The notes: generated from the letters alone by a model not told the origin. A stretch of 38,821 nt of DNA from Bradyrhizobium acaciae (GCF_020889785.1 NZ_JACMYK010000067.1:1-38821), one strand, 5' to 3'; positions 1-9,721 are shown, counted from the stretch's first letter. Numbers and translations are program-made.

Positions 1-1
1 G

Positions 2-2002
2 CCCGACGGCCGCTGGTGGGTGCTCGGCGATCGCACGCAGGCGCCCTCGGGCGCGGGCTATGCGCTGGAAAACCGTCTGGTGCTGTCGCGTGCCTTTTCC
101 AACCTCTACAAGTCGATGAATGTCGAGCGCGTCGCGCCGTTCTTCGAAGCGTTCCGCGATTCGCTGCGCGCCAGCGCCGACCGCGACGAGCCGCGGATCG
201 GTCTGCTGACGCCCGGCGCGTTCAGCGAGACCTATTTCGAGCACGCCACGCTCGCGCGCTATCTCGGCTTCCTGCTGGTCGAGGGCGACGATCTCGCGGT
301 CTCCGGCGACCGCATCCACATCCGCACTGTCGCCGGATTGAAGCGGCTCGACGTGCTGCTGCGCCGGGTCGATTCCAACATGCTCGATCCGCTCGAGCTC
401 GACGCGTCCTCCTATCTCGGGGTGCCCGGGCTCGTCGAAGTCCTCCGCAAAAGCGGCGTCGTGGTCGCCAATATGCCGGGCTCGGGCGTGATGGAGGCGA
501 GGGCGCTGCTCGGCTTCCTGCCCAATCTCTGCCGGCGCCTGCTCTCTGAAGACCTGATGATGCCGCACATCGCGACCTGGTGGTGCGGCCAGAAATCCGC
601 CCGTGAGCAGGTGTTGTCCCGGCTCGACGAATTCGCGATCGAAGGCGCCTATGGCCGTGGCGTTGCGGATTTTCCCGGCCACGGCCCGGTGCTGCCGGGC
701 GAATTGTCGGCGGCGGATCGCGATCGCCTCAAGGATGCGATCAGCCACCGCGGCATCGACTATGTCGGTCAGGAGCTGGTGCGGCTGTCGACCACGCCGG
801 TGTGGGAGAACGGCCGGATCGCGCCGCGGCCCTTCGTGCTGCGGGTGTTCGCGGCGGCGACGCCAGACGGCTGGACGGTGCTGCCCGGCGGCTTCTGCCG
901 GATTGCCGACCGCGCGGATGCGCGTGCGGTGTCGATGGGCGACGGCGCGGTGTCCGCCGATGTCTGGGTGGTCTCCGACAAAGCGGTTGCGACCTCGACC
1001 TTGCTTCCGGCGGTCGACACCGTCCGCATCCGGCGCATCGCCGGCGTGCTGCCGAGCCGCGCCGCCGACAATCTGTTCTGGCTCGGCCGCTATCTCGAGC
1101 GCGCCGAGGCGACCATCCGCTTGATCCGTGCGCTGTGCACGCCGCTGCGCGATCCTGCGCGGGCGAATTCGAACGGCAACGCGCCGGCGATGCATTCGGC
1201 CGAGCGCATCCAGCGCTTGCTGGTCACCTGGGGCGCGGCCTCGCAGACCGCGCGCGCCAATCCCGCCAAGGTCGCGCTCGAAGCGCTCCAGAGCGACGAG
1301 AAATTCGGTTCGGCGCTGTCGCTGGTGCGATCGGCGCAGCGCACAGCGACCTCGCTACGCGAGCGGCTGTCGCCGGACGCCTGGCAGGTCATCACCGAAA
1401 TGGCCGATCGGCTCGCGATCGAAGTTCATGACGATGACGGCGTGGTCAGCGCTGCCGAGCTGACCTTGCAGGAGCTTGCGAGTTTCGCGGGCCTCGCGCA
1501 GGAGAACATGAACCGCGCCGCCGGCTGGCGCTTCCTCGAGATGGGCCGCCGCGCCGAGCGCGCCATCAACACCACGCGCTTTGCTCGCCAGTTCGCCTAT
1601 GACGAAGCCGGTGACGAGGACCTCGACGTCCTGCTCACGCTGGTCGATTGCCAGATCACCTATCGCTCGCGCTATCTGGTGCAGCCGCTGCTCACCCCGG
1701 TGCGCGATCTCGCGGTGCTCGATCCCTACAATCCGCGCTCGGTTGCGTTCCAGGTCGCCGCGCTGAACGAACATATCGCCGCGCTGCCGAGCCTGAAGGA
1801 GCACGGCCTGATCGAGCGGCCGCAGCGGCTCGCTGTTGCTCTCGAGGCGATGTTGACCACGGCCGAAGCCGGCAGCCTCGACGTCAAGACGCTGTTTGCG
1901 CTGGAGCAGGATCTGCTCAACCTCGCCGATGCGGTCGGGCTGCATTATTTCCCGCACGGACCGAACGCCAGCCGGCCGGAGAAGCTCACGGGGCTGGCGT
2001 GA
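2..2002 (+). CDS. Circularly permuted ATP-grasp / alpha-E domain fusion protein (5' end outside window)
   Basis: The reading frame is already open at base 2 and gives 666 residues before TGA, so the start lies upstream of the window. The first visible residues include RWWVLGDRTQAPSGAGYALE, a signature of the circularly permuted ATP-grasp (DUF404/DUF407) family. The C-terminal half, from about residue 340 of the visible part (PSRAADNLFWLGRYLERAEA), is a helical alpha-E (DUF403) domain. The two domains are often separate adjacent genes; here they are fused. ATP-grasp proteins of this class are predicted amidoligases that may form a peptide or isopeptide bond, but the substrate is unknown. The stop codon overlaps the start of the downstream transglutaminase-like gene, so the two are translationally coupled. 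Family assignment is confident; the biochemical role is inference. Confidence 0.88.
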   Translation, partial: PDGRWWVLGDRTQAPSGAGYALENRLVLSRAFSNLYKSMNVERVAPFFEAFRDSLRASADRDEPRIGLLTPGAFSETYFEHATLARYLGFLLVEGDDLAVSGDRIHIRTVAGLKRLDVLLRRVDSNMLDPLELDASSYLGVPGLVEVLRKSGVVVANMPGSGVMEARALLGFLPNLCRRLLSEDLMMPHIATWWCGQKSAREQVLSRLDEFAIEGAYGRGVADFPGHGPVLPGELSAADRDRLKDAISHRGIDYVGQELVRLSTTPVWENGRIAPRPFVLRVFAAATPDGWTVLPGGFCRIADRADARAVSMGDGAVSADVWVVSDKAVATSTLLPAVDTVRIRRIAGVLPSRAADNLFWLGRYLERAEATIRLIRALCTPLRDPARANSNGNAPAMHSAERIQRLLVTWGAASQTARANPAKVALEALQSDEKFGSALSLVRSAQRTATSLRERLSPDAWQVITEMADRLAIEVHDDDGVVSAAELTLQELASFAGLAQENMNRAAGWRFLEMGRRAERAINTTRFARQFAYDEAGDEDLDVLLTLVDCQITYRSRYLVQPLLTPVRDLAVLDPYNPRSVAFQVAALNEHIAALPSLKEHGLIERPQRLAVALEAMLTTAEAGSLDVKTLFALEQDLLNLADAVGLHYFPHGPNASRPEKLTGLA

Positions 2003-2877
2003 TCTACGACATCCGTCACGTCACGACCTACAGCTACGAGACCCAGGTCAGCTTCGCGCGTTGCTCGCTGCGGCTGGAGCCGATCACTGGCGACGGACAA
2101 CAATTGATCTCGCATTCGGTCGAGATCCGCCCCAGGCCCGCCGAGCGCACCGCGCGGCGCGATTTCTTCGGCACGCTGACCGAGAGCGTCCTGATCGAGA
2201 CCGCGCATCGCAGTCTCCGCATCGATTCCCGCTCGCGGGTCTCGGTGGCGCGGCAGCCGCCGGCGCGTGACGCCGCCAGCCCGTCCTGGGAAAGCGTGCG
2301 CGATCACGCCTTCGAAGGATTGAGCCTCGATGCGGCCTCGCCGGTCGGCTATGTCTTTGCCAGTGCGCTGGTGCCGGTGCTGCGGCCGGTGACGGCCTAC
2401 GCTTCGGCGAGCTTTTCGCCTGGCGGCGGAATCCTCGCTGGAGCGGCCGATCTGATGCGCCGCATCCGCGGTGATTTCAAATACGATCCCAAGGCGACGG
2501 TGATCTCGACACCGCTTCGCGACGTGTTCGAGAAGCGCCACGGCGTCTGTCAGGACTTCGCCCATGTGATGATTGCGGGCCTGCGCGGCCTCGGCCTGCC
2601 AGCGGCTTATGTCAGTGGCTATCTGCGCACCATTCCGCCGCCGGGCCAGCCGCGGCTGCAAGGCGCCGACGCGACGCATGCCTGGGTGTCGGTCTGGTGC
2701 GGCAGCGAGCTCGGCTGGGTCGGGTTCGATCCGACCAACGATCTCATGGTCGCCAACGACCACATCATTCTCGCTGTCGGCCGCGACTTCGCCGATGTTT
2801 CGCCGGTCGACGGCGTCATCGTCGGCGCGCGGAAGCAGAAGCTCAGCGTCGCGGTTGACGTACTGCCGGTGGAGTAA
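1999..2877 (+). CDS. Transglutaminase-like cysteine peptidase family protein
   Basis: This 292-residue protein begins with GTG inside the end of the ATP-grasp/alpha-E gene (overlap GTGA). I chose that start because the product then begins IYDIRHVTTYSYE, the usual N-terminus of the family, an N-terminal beta domain of the Bact_transglu_N type. The transglutaminase core is in the C-terminal half. The presumed catalytic Cys is in GVCQDFAHV, the His in THAWVSV and the Asp in GFDPTND, so the triad looks intact. There is no signal peptide, so a cytoplasmic location is likely. These enzymes cluster with ATP-grasp/alpha-E genes in many proteobacteria and actinobacteria and may cut or rearrange the bond made by the ATP-grasp partner. 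The gene ends 14 bp before the convergent diguanylate cyclase gene. Confidence 0.9.
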   Translation: MIYDIRHVTTYSYETQVSFARCSLRLEPITGDGQQLISHSVEIRPRPAERTARRDFFGTLTESVLIETAHRSLRIDSRSRVSVARQPPARDAASPSWESVRDHAFEGLSLDAASPVGYVFASALVPVLRPVTAYASASFSPGGGILAGAADLMRRIRGDFKYDPKATVISTPLRDVFEKRHGVCQDFAHVMIAGLRGLGLPAAYVSGYLRTIPPPGQPRLQGADATHAWVSVWCGSELGWVGFDPTNDLMVANDHIILAVGRDFADVSPVDGVIVGARKQKLSVAVDVLPVE

Positions 2878-2891
2878 GGCGAGAACCTCGA

Positions 2892-4394
2892 TCAGGCGAC
2901 GTGCCGCTTGCCCGATTTGTCCCACCCGATCGGGCTGACGATGACGCGGTCGCGGCCTTCGGCCTTGGCTTGATAGAGCGCAAGGTCCGCGGCCTTGAGC
3001 AGATCGCGCGACGTGCGCTCGTGGTCCGGGACGAGGCAGGAAACCCCGATGCTGACGGTCGGCAGCTCATGCTCGGATTCGCGCGCAGCCGTCAGCTTCG
3101 CGCGGATCAGCTCGGCGACTTCCAAGGCGCCCGCCTTGCCGATGCCGGGCAGCAGCACCGAGAATTCCTCGCCGCCATAGCGCGCCCCGAGATCGGTTAC
3201 GCGCTTGGTGCTGGTTGCGATGCATCGGCCCACGGTGGTGAGCACGGCGTCGCCGGCCTGATGTCCGTACGTGTCGTTGAAGGTCTTGAAATGATCGACG
3301 TCGATCATCAGCAGCGAGACCGGCGACTTCGCGCGCATGCCGCGCCGCCACTCGACGTCGAGGGTATCGTCGAGGCGGCGGCGGTTGGCGAGGCCGGTCA
3401 GTGCATCGGTGCTCGCAAGGTGTGCGAGCCGGCCTTCCGCGACGGCCCGCCGTTTGAGAGCGGCCAGCAAATAGAACATCAGGATGATCGAGACGCCGCA
3501 GAGCGCTGCCACCACGCTGCCGATCAGCCAAAGCTGTTGCCACCAGTCGGCATAGATGCCGTCGATCGCGAGACCTTCGGCGATGATCAGGGGGTGGTGC
3601 CCGACCGCCTGAAAGACATACAGCCGGCTGACATGATCGACGAGCGACTTCGTCATGTAGGAGCCGGATTGCCGGGCCGGAAACTGCCTGAAGACCTGGG
3701 AGTCCTTGATGCTTTGCCCGATCTTGCTGATCTCGAACGGAGCTCGCATCAGCATGACGCCATCGGTGTTGAACAGCGCCATGCTGTCGCCGACGCCGAA
3801 GTTCAGCTTGCGAAACAGATTGTGGAAATAGCTGAGCCGCATGCTGCCCGCGACCACGCCGGCAAAGGATCCGTCGTTGTTGCTGATGCGACGGCTCAGG
3901 CTGATCAGATACTCGCCGTCTGAAGTAACCCAGGGAGGACTGATGAACAGTCCGCTGTCCGCTCGCTTCTGGTGCACCTGGAAGAAGTCCCGATCGGCGT
4001 AATTCGCGCTCCGCGGCGTCAATGTCCGCGAATCGAGCGTGACGTCTCCCGCCGTATTCAGCACGAGGATCGAGCCGAGATCCTTGGCGGTGGCGGCACG
4101 ATCGAACAGCACGACCTGGCGAAGCTCCGGGCTGATCTTGCCGAGTTCCGGCAGCTTGACGCCGTCGGCGACCGCCTGCAGCGACAGGTCATAGAGCTCG
4201 ATGTTGCGGTCGATCTCGCTGGCGATGGAGGCGACGAGGTTGGTCGCGCCTTCCTTTGCATGTTGATAGTCCTTGCCGGCCATCTGCCAGAGAACGGACG
4301 CGCTGATCGCCGAAAAGCACAACACGAAACCGATCCCGAGCGCGAGCAGCCGTTTGGTCGGCACCGCCTTCGGCTTTGGCAACAGCCCGTTCAT
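2892..4394 (-). CDS. Membrane diguanylate cyclase with periplasmic Cache sensor (GGDEF)
   Basis: A predicted 500-residue inner-membrane enzyme that makes cyclic di-GMP from two GTP. A transmembrane segment near residues 16-36 is followed by a periplasmic region of about 240 residues that resembles a double Cache sensor. A second membrane helix (WLIGSVVAALCGVSIILMF) lies near residues 288-312, and the GGDEF domain is at the C-terminus. The active-site motif reads GGEEF (about residue 406), which is catalytically competent in this family. It is preceded by RVTD at the spacing of the allosteric I-site, so product inhibition is likely retained. I took the ATG giving MNGLLPKPKAV; an open frame extends 13 codons further upstream. 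It lies downstream of the chemotaxis receptor on the same strand with about 170 bp between them, so co-transcription is uncertain. Confidence 0.9.
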   Translation of the reverse strand: MNGLLPKPKAVPTKRLLALGIGFVLCFSAISASVLWQMAGKDYQHAKEGATNLVASIASEIDRNIELYDLSLQAVADGVKLPELGKISPELRQVVLFDRAATAKDLGSILVLNTAGDVTLDSRTLTPRSANYADRDFFQVHQKRADSGLFISPPWVTSDGEYLISLSRRISNNDGSFAGVVAGSMRLSYFHNLFRKLNFGVGDSMALFNTDGVMLMRAPFEISKIGQSIKDSQVFRQFPARQSGSYMTKSLVDHVSRLYVFQAVGHHPLIIAEGLAIDGIYADWWQQLWLIGSVVAALCGVSIILMFYLLAALKRRAVAEGRLAHLASTDALTGLANRRRLDDTLDVEWRRGMRAKSPVSLLMIDVDHFKTFNDTYGHQAGDAVLTTVGRCIATSTKRVTDLGARYGGEEFSVLLPGIGKAGALEVAELIRAKLTAARESEHELPTVSIGVSCLVPDHERTSRDLLKAADLALYQAKAEGRDRVIVSPIGWDKSGKRHVA

Positions 4395-4565
4395 TACCTG
4401 CTTCCGCTTCCCCGCGCCCCCGCGCTCTGTCACTTTCTATAGGGGCATCAAATTGAGAAAGGCGACCGCAAGCACGGGCAATTTGCGCGCGTGCGTTGGC
4501 AGAGTCTTAACCATTCCGAGTGGGTCGGAACCTCATGCCGGGTCCGGACAGATCGGCTGGTCAGT

Positions 4566-6287
4566 TCAGGTTCCGGTCCGTCGTTGGCCCTCGGCCGCGT
4601 CGCCGCGCAGGTTGCGGAAGAACTGCTCGACCTCGCGCGACAGCGTCTCGGCGGTTGCGGTCAGATCGTTCGACGCCGCGAGCACCGATTCCGCCGCCTT
4701 GCTGGTCTGGTCCATGTCGTCACGGAGCGAGCCGACATTTGTGACCAGGGTTTCGTTGCCTTGGGCCGCCATCTGCGCGTTGGCGGAGATTTCGCGCGTG
4801 GCCGCATCCTGCTGGCCGATCGCACTTGCGATGTTGGCGGTGACGTCGTTGATCTCGCGCACAGCCTGGCCGATCTCGCGCACGGCGGCCACCGAGTTGC
4901 GGGTCGAAGCCTGGATCAGGCCGACATTCTCGCTGATCTCTGCGGTTGCCTTCGCGGTCTGCCCGGCCAGCGCCTTGACCTCGTGCGCGACGACAGCGAA
5001 GCCACGGCCGGCATCGCCGGCACGAGCGGCTTCGATCGTGGCGTTGAGGGCGAGCAGGTTGGTCTGCTCGGCGATCGCCTGGATCAGGTTCAGCACGCCG
5101 TCGATGCGCTGGGTGGTGGCGGCAAGGCTCTCGATCTCGGTGATCGACCGGTCGGTGCGCGCGCCGGCCTGATCGACCGCGCCGGAAGACTGCTTGACCT
5201 GACGGCCGATCTCCTCGACCGAGGCGGAGAGCTCTTCGGCCGCGCCCGCCACCGCGGAGACGTTGCTCGAGGCCTGTTCGGTCGCGCCTGCCGCAGCAAC
5301 TGCCCGGCCGCTGGCGTCCGCCGCGACGGTCGCGATGGTCTGCGCGGTTTGACGCATCGTCGCAGCGTTGTCATGCACCGCGCGGAGCACCTCACCAATG
5401 GTGCCGCGGAATGCGTCGACGAAGCTCTCGATGTGCCGGCCGCGCGCGTCGCGGGCCTCGGAATCCTGCACGACTTGCGCGTTCAGGCTGCGATTGCGAT
5501 CCATTGCCTCCTGGAAGACCTTGATGGCGCGGGCGAGCGCGCCGATCTCGTCGCCGCGCTCGACATGCGGCACCTCGACATGGTCGGCGCCGTCGGCGAC
5601 GCGCTTGATGGTCGCGGTGATCTGCGACAGCGGCCGGGCCACCGAGCGGGCGATGATCAAGACGCCGAGCACCACCACGATCAAAGCGGCCGCACCGAGC
5701 CCGGTCAGCACCAGCGCCATCGTGCGGTTGGTGTCGGTCTGCCGCGCCAAACGCTTGCTGCGTTCGGCATAGACCCTGGAAAGCGCCTCGAGATCCTTGT
5801 TCAATGCGGTGCGCACGTCGCGGTTGGCGTCGTTGTCGCCCCACTCACGCCCGGCAGCGGCGCCGATCTCGATGCCGCGGCGGACCAGCTCCTTGCGGAA
5901 CTCGATGAATTGCTCGATGCGCTTCTTGAACACCGCGAACTGGGCAGCGTCGTCGGCCTGCACCAGGGTTTCCCAGTTCTTGACCACGCCGAGGATGCGT
6001 TCGTTGAACGCCAGCAGCCCGTCGCCATATTTCTTCACCGCGGCCGGATCGGTCGACATGTAGATGCCGCGGGATTCCATCACCACGGCATAGACCAGCG
6101 AGTTGACCCGTTCGACATTGAGCGCGGCACGGCTCGCGAGGTCGACGGCCTCGGTCAGTTCGGCGTTGCGCCGCGCGTTGTAGTCGGACAGGAACGCGGT
6201 GGCTGCCGTCAGCGCCGCAATCAGCGCAAACGTCGAGTACAGCCTGGCAGCAAGCGAGAATCGGGACGCCATTGGAGGCCGGGACAT
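4566..6287 (-). CDS. Methyl-accepting chemotaxis protein (HAMP + MCP signalling domain)
   Basis: A chemoreceptor-like protein of about 573 residues. It has an N-terminal membrane helix, a periplasmic region of about 150 residues that is probably a helical bundle, a second membrane helix (MALVLTGLGAAALIVVVLG), a HAMP linker starting at SVARPLSQI, and a long coiled-coil signalling domain. The conserved hairpin tip reads IEAARAGDAGRGFAVVA (about residue 415). No CheR-binding C-terminal pentapeptide is visible. The start is uncertain: ATGs at 6317, 6287 and 6272 are in frame and none has a clear Shine-Dalgarno sequence. I chose 6287; the frame remains open to a TTG at 6356. No che genes are in the window, so this is an orphan receptor feeding a chemotaxis array encoded elsewhere. 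The ligand is unknown. Confidence 0.9.
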   Translation of the reverse strand: MSRPPMASRFSLAARLYSTFALIAALTAATAFLSDYNARRNAELTEAVDLASRAALNVERVNSLVYAVVMESRGIYMSTDPAAVKKYGDGLLAFNERILGVVKNWETLVQADDAAQFAVFKKRIEQFIEFRKELVRRGIEIGAAAGREWGDNDANRDVRTALNKDLEALSRVYAERSKRLARQTDTNRTMALVLTGLGAAALIVVVLGVLIIARSVARPLSQITATIKRVADGADHVEVPHVERGDEIGALARAIKVFQEAMDRNRSLNAQVVQDSEARDARGRHIESFVDAFRGTIGEVLRAVHDNAATMRQTAQTIATVAADASGRAVAAAGATEQASSNVSAVAGAAEELSASVEEIGRQVKQSSGAVDQAGARTDRSITEIESLAATTQRIDGVLNLIQAIAEQTNLLALNATIEAARAGDAGRGFAVVAHEVKALAGQTAKATAEISENVGLIQASTRNSVAAVREIGQAVREINDVTANIASAIGQQDAATREISANAQMAAQGNETLVTNVGSLRDDMDQTSKAAESVLAASNDLTATAETLSREVEQFFRNLRGDAAEGQRRTGT

Positions 6288-6618
6288 GGAGATCGGGGAT
6301 GTGGCGGGGGCAGGCATTGAGGGCACTCTGAGAGGCCGGGGAGTACCTTCGGCCAATCAAAGCTTATGCAAAATCTTCATGGACAATTTCTTAACGCGGG
6401 CGCTTTGTGCAGGCCGGAGCCGTTAAAATCCCTAAATAATCCCAATGTCTTATGGCGCATTCCGAGCCGCCGGGATCGCGGTACCCTGCCGCGCTGTCGA
6501 ATGACGAGCCGCCATCATCATCATTCATCAACACCTCCGGCGCACGGCGCGAAGCTGATGGCACGACTTTCGCAAAGAGGTGCTACGTTACGCTGCCCCA
6601 GCCCCGACGCGAATTCCC
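6288..6618. other. Intergenic region between the chemoreceptor and eutB
   Basis: About 330 bp separate the divergent receptor and eutB starts. The part around 6360-6400 is AT-rich for this window and probably carries the receptor promoter, but I could not assign convincing -35/-10 boxes. I looked for a cobalamin riboswitch because eutB and hpnP products both need cobalamin. No B12-box-like sequence was seen, and no open frame with coding character. Confidence 0.5.
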
Positions 6619-8001
6619 ATGCTCTATCGTCACACCATCGCTGCCACCAATTACGCATTCGACGATCTGCGCATCCTGCTTGCGAAGGCCTCGCCGCCGC
6701 GTTCCGGCGACCGCCTGGCCGGCATCGCTGCCGACAGCGCGGAGCAAATGATCGCCGCGCGTCTGGCGCTCGCCAACGTTCCGCTTAGGCAATTTCTTGA
6801 TGAGCCTGTCATCCCCTATGAGGACGACGAAGTCACCCGCCTGATCCTCGACAGCCACGATGTTGCCGGCTTCCTGCCGGTGTCGTCGCTCACCGTCGGC
6901 GGCTTCCGCGACTGGCTGCTGTCGGATGCCGCCACTGGAGAAGCGATCAGGAAGGTCTCACGCGGCATCACGCCGGAGATGGTGGCCGCGGTGTCGAAGC
7001 TGATGCGCAACCAGGATCTGATCCTGGTCGCGAAGAAATGCGAGGTGACGACCCGCTTCCGCAACACCATCGGCTTGCGCGGCCGCATGGGCACACGGCT
7101 GCAGCCCAACCATCCCTTCGACGACCCCAAGGGCATCACCGCCTCGATCCTCGACGGGCTGCTGCTGGGATCGGGCGATGCCTGCATCGGCATCAATCCG
7201 GCGAGCGACGATCCGAAAGTCATCGGCACCCTGTTGCGGCTGCTGGACGACATCATCACGCGACTTGAGATTCCGACGCAGGGCTGCGTGCTCACCCACG
7301 TCACGACGACGCTCGGGCTGATCGGGCAGGGGCTGCCGGTCGATCTCGTATTCCAGTCGATCGCCGGCACCGAGGCGGCCAACCGCAGCTTCGGCGTCGA
7401 TCTCTCGCTGCTACGGGAGGCGCGCGAAGCCGGGCTGGCGCTGCGCCGCGGCACGGTCGGTGACAATGTGATGTATTTCGAGACCGGCCAGGGCTCGGCA
7501 CTGTCGGCCAATGCCCACCACCAGGTCGACCAGCAGACCTGTGAGGCGCGGGCCTATGCGGTGGCACGCGCGTTCGATCCGCTGCTCGTCAACAGCGTGG
7601 TCGGCTTCATTGGTCCCGAATACCTCTATGACGGCAAGGAAATCATCCGCGCCGGGCTCGAGGATCATTTTTGCGGCAAGCTGCTCGGCCTGCCGCTCGG
7701 GATCGACGTCTGCTACACCAACCACGCCGAAGCCGACCAGGACGACATGGACAATCTCCTGACGCTGCTTGCGGCCGCCGGCGTGAACTTCATCATGGGC
7801 GTGCCGGGCGCCGACGACGTGATGCTGAACTATCAATCGACATCGTTTCACGATGCGCTCTACATCCGCGACCTGTTCGGCCTGAAGCGGGCGCCTGAAT
7901 TCGACGACTGGCTGTTGCGCGTCGGCCTCGCCGGGCAGGACTTCCGCCTCGTCGCCGACGCGGGGCGGCTGCCCGACCTCGCCGCCAGGCTGTTGACCTG
8001 A
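6619..8001 (+). CDS. eutB: Ethanolamine ammonia-lyase, large subunit
   Basis: A 460-residue protein, full length for EutB. With EutC it forms the adenosylcobalamin-dependent lyase that converts ethanolamine to acetaldehyde and ammonia. The N-terminus (MLYRHTIAATNYAFDDLRIL, then RSGDRLAGIAA) fixes the start at 6619, although no good Shine-Dalgarno sequence precedes it. Conserved family blocks run throughout: NTIGLRGRMGTRLQPNHP, GSGDACIGINPASD, GCVLTHVTTTLGL, GPEYLYDGKEIIRA, and the C-terminal MGVPGADDVMLNYQSTSFHD. No microcompartment shell, EutA reactivase or ethanolamine permease gene is in the window, so this is the compartment-free type. The C-2 methylase gene hpnP is inserted between eutB and eutC, 129 bp downstream. 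Confidence 0.97.
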   Translation: MLYRHTIAATNYAFDDLRILLAKASPPRSGDRLAGIAADSAEQMIAARLALANVPLRQFLDEPVIPYEDDEVTRLILDSHDVAGFLPVSSLTVGGFRDWLLSDAATGEAIRKVSRGITPEMVAAVSKLMRNQDLILVAKKCEVTTRFRNTIGLRGRMGTRLQPNHPFDDPKGITASILDGLLLGSGDACIGINPASDDPKVIGTLLRLLDDIITRLEIPTQGCVLTHVTTTLGLIGQGLPVDLVFQSIAGTEAANRSFGVDLSLLREAREAGLALRRGTVGDNVMYFETGQGSALSANAHHQVDQQTCEARAYAVARAFDPLLVNSVVGFIGPEYLYDGKEIIRAGLEDHFCGKLLGLPLGIDVCYTNHAEADQDDMDNLLTLLAAAGVNFIMGVPGADDVMLNYQSTSFHDALYIRDLFGLKRAPEFDDWLLRVGLAGQDFRLVADAGRLPDLAARLLT

Positions 8002-8130
8002 CGGGATAGCAAAATTCTGCAGAGCAACTATCTCGCCGTTGTGACGTTGGATAGTGCCACAATGTTGAAGAATTTCTGGCCCAGCGTTCCGCGCCATGGT
8101 TAGATTTGCAGGTGCTTCGGGGTCGTATTG

Positions 8131-9717
8131 ATGAGAGCTGAGGGCATAAAGACAGCACGGCGTATCCTCTGCGTCTTTCCGCGCTATACGTCGTCGTTTG
8201 GGACCTTCGAGCACTCCTATCCCCTGACCGACGGCGTCAAGGCGTTCATGCCGCCGCAGGGCCTGCTGCTGATTGCCGCATATCTTCCCGAGAACTGGCA
8301 GGTCCGTTTCGTCGACGAGAACCTGCGTCCGGCGACAGTGGAGGATTTCGAGTGGGCGGAAGCCGTGTTCGTCAGCGGCATGCACATCCAGCGCCAGCAG
8401 ATGAACGATATCTGCCGCCGCGCACATGACCATGACCTGGTGGTCGCGATCGGCGGCCCGTCGGTCAGCGCCTGTCCCGACTACTATCCGTCATTCGACT
8501 ACCTTCATGTCGGCGAGCTCGGCGATGCGACCGACGAGCTGATCGAGCGCCTCGCGGAGGACACCAGTCGTCCCGACCAGCAGGTGGTGCTGAAGACCAT
8601 CGACCGCCTGCCGATGACGGATTTCCCGCTGCCGGCGTATGAGCTCGCCGAAACCAAGAAGTATTTTCTCGGCAGCATCCAGTTCTCGTCGGGTTGTCCC
8701 TATCAGTGCGAGTTCTGCGACATCCCCGGGCTCTATGGCCGCAATCCGCGCTTGAAGTCGCCGCAGCAGATCATCGCCGAGCTCGACAAGCTGCGCGCAT
8801 GCGGGGCGACCGATACCGTTTACTTTGTCGACGACAATTTCATCGGCAACCGCAAGGCTGCAAGCGAGCTGCTGCCGCATCTGATCGAATGGCAGAAGCG
8901 GACCGGCTATGTCACGCGTCTCGCCTGCGAGGCGACGCTCAACATCGCCAAGCGCCCCGAGATTCTGGAGAAGATGCGCGAGGCCTTCTTCGTGACGATC
9001 TTCGTCGGCATCGAAACGCCCGATCCCGACGCGCTGAAGGCCATGCACAAGGATCAGAACATGATGGTTCCGATCCTGGAGGGCGTGCGCACCATCAATT
9101 CGTTCGGTATGGAGGTCGTCTCCGGCATCATCATGGGGCTCGATACCGACAAGCCCCAGACCGGCGACGCGCTGCTCTCCTTTGTCGAGGAGTCCCGGAT
9201 TCCGCTCCTCACCATCAACCTGCTGCAAGCGCTGCCGAAGACGCCGCTGTGGGATCGGCTCGAAAAGGCGGGGCGGCTGGTCGATGACGAGGGCCGCGAC
9301 TCCAACGTCGAGTTCCTGCTGCCTTATGAGGACGTGGTCAGTTCCTGGCGCAAATGCATGGAAGTTGCTTACGAGCCGAAAAGGCTGTTCGAGCGCTATC
9401 TGCACCAATGCAACTACACCTATGCCAATCGCATCAAGGTGCCGGTCAGCCCGGAGATGAAGAGCTGGGCCAACATCCGGCGTGGCCTGATCATGCTGCG
9501 CAACATCTTCTGGAAGGTCGGCGTGCTCGGCGACTACAGGCGCGTGTTCTGGAAGTTTGCGCTGGGCCGGCTCAAGCGCGGCGACATCGAGGGGCTGATC
9601 TCGGCGACGCTGGTTGCGCATCATTTGATCACGTTTGCGCGTGCAGCCTCCAGCGGCCGGCAGAACGCCTCGAACTACTCGATCCGGCTGCGCGAGGCTT
9701 CCGTTCCTGCCGAATAA
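8131..9717 (+). CDS. hpnP: Hopanoid C-2 methylase (B12-binding radical SAM)
   Basis: A 528-residue protein recognised as HpnP, the enzyme that adds the C-2 methyl group to hopanoids to make 2-methylhopanoids. Residues about 10-150 form a cobalamin-binding Rossmann domain (ILCVFPRYTSSFGTFEH; AIGGPSVSACPDYYP). The radical SAM core has the 4Fe-4S motif CPYQCEFC with Cys189, Cys193 and Cys196, followed by DIPGLYGRNPRLKSP. The C-terminal extension (DYRRVFWKFALGRLKRGDIEG) is typical of this methylase and related B12 radical SAM methyltransferases. ATG 8131 is used; a TTG immediately precedes it. The stop is only 4 nt before the eutC ATG, so the two are probably coupled. In Rhodopseudomonas palustris hpnP expression is reported to depend on EcfG, but I found no EcfG motif in the 129 bp upstream here. 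Confidence 0.93.
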   Translation: MRAEGIKTARRILCVFPRYTSSFGTFEHSYPLTDGVKAFMPPQGLLLIAAYLPENWQVRFVDENLRPATVEDFEWAEAVFVSGMHIQRQQMNDICRRAHDHDLVVAIGGPSVSACPDYYPSFDYLHVGELGDATDELIERLAEDTSRPDQQVVLKTIDRLPMTDFPLPAYELAETKKYFLGSIQFSSGCPYQCEFCDIPGLYGRNPRLKSPQQIIAELDKLRACGATDTVYFVDDNFIGNRKAASELLPHLIEWQKRTGYVTRLACEATLNIAKRPEILEKMREAFFVTIFVGIETPDPDALKAMHKDQNMMVPILEGVRTINSFGMEVVSGIIMGLDTDKPQTGDALLSFVEESRIPLLTINLLQALPKTPLWDRLEKAGRLVDDEGRDSNVEFLLPYEDVVSSWRKCMEVAYEPKRLFERYLHQCNYTYANRIKVPVSPEMKSWANIRRGLIMLRNIFWKVGVLGDYRRVFWKFALGRLKRGDIEGLISATLVAHHLITFARAASSGRQNASNYSIRLREASVPAE

Positions 9718-9721
9718 CAGC

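Noticed and set aside
4491..6320. Plus-strand open frame of 609 codons
   Set aside because: It is antisense to the chemoreceptor, which has clear HAMP and MCP motifs; this frame has none.
6360..6618. Possible cobalamin riboswitch before eutB
   Set aside because: No B12-box-like sequence or extended hairpin set was seen.
8002..8130. EcfG promoter before hpnP
   Set aside because: I looked for GGAAC with CGTT at 16-17 bp and found none; TTGTG/CACAA at 8039-8062 is too weak to report as an operator.
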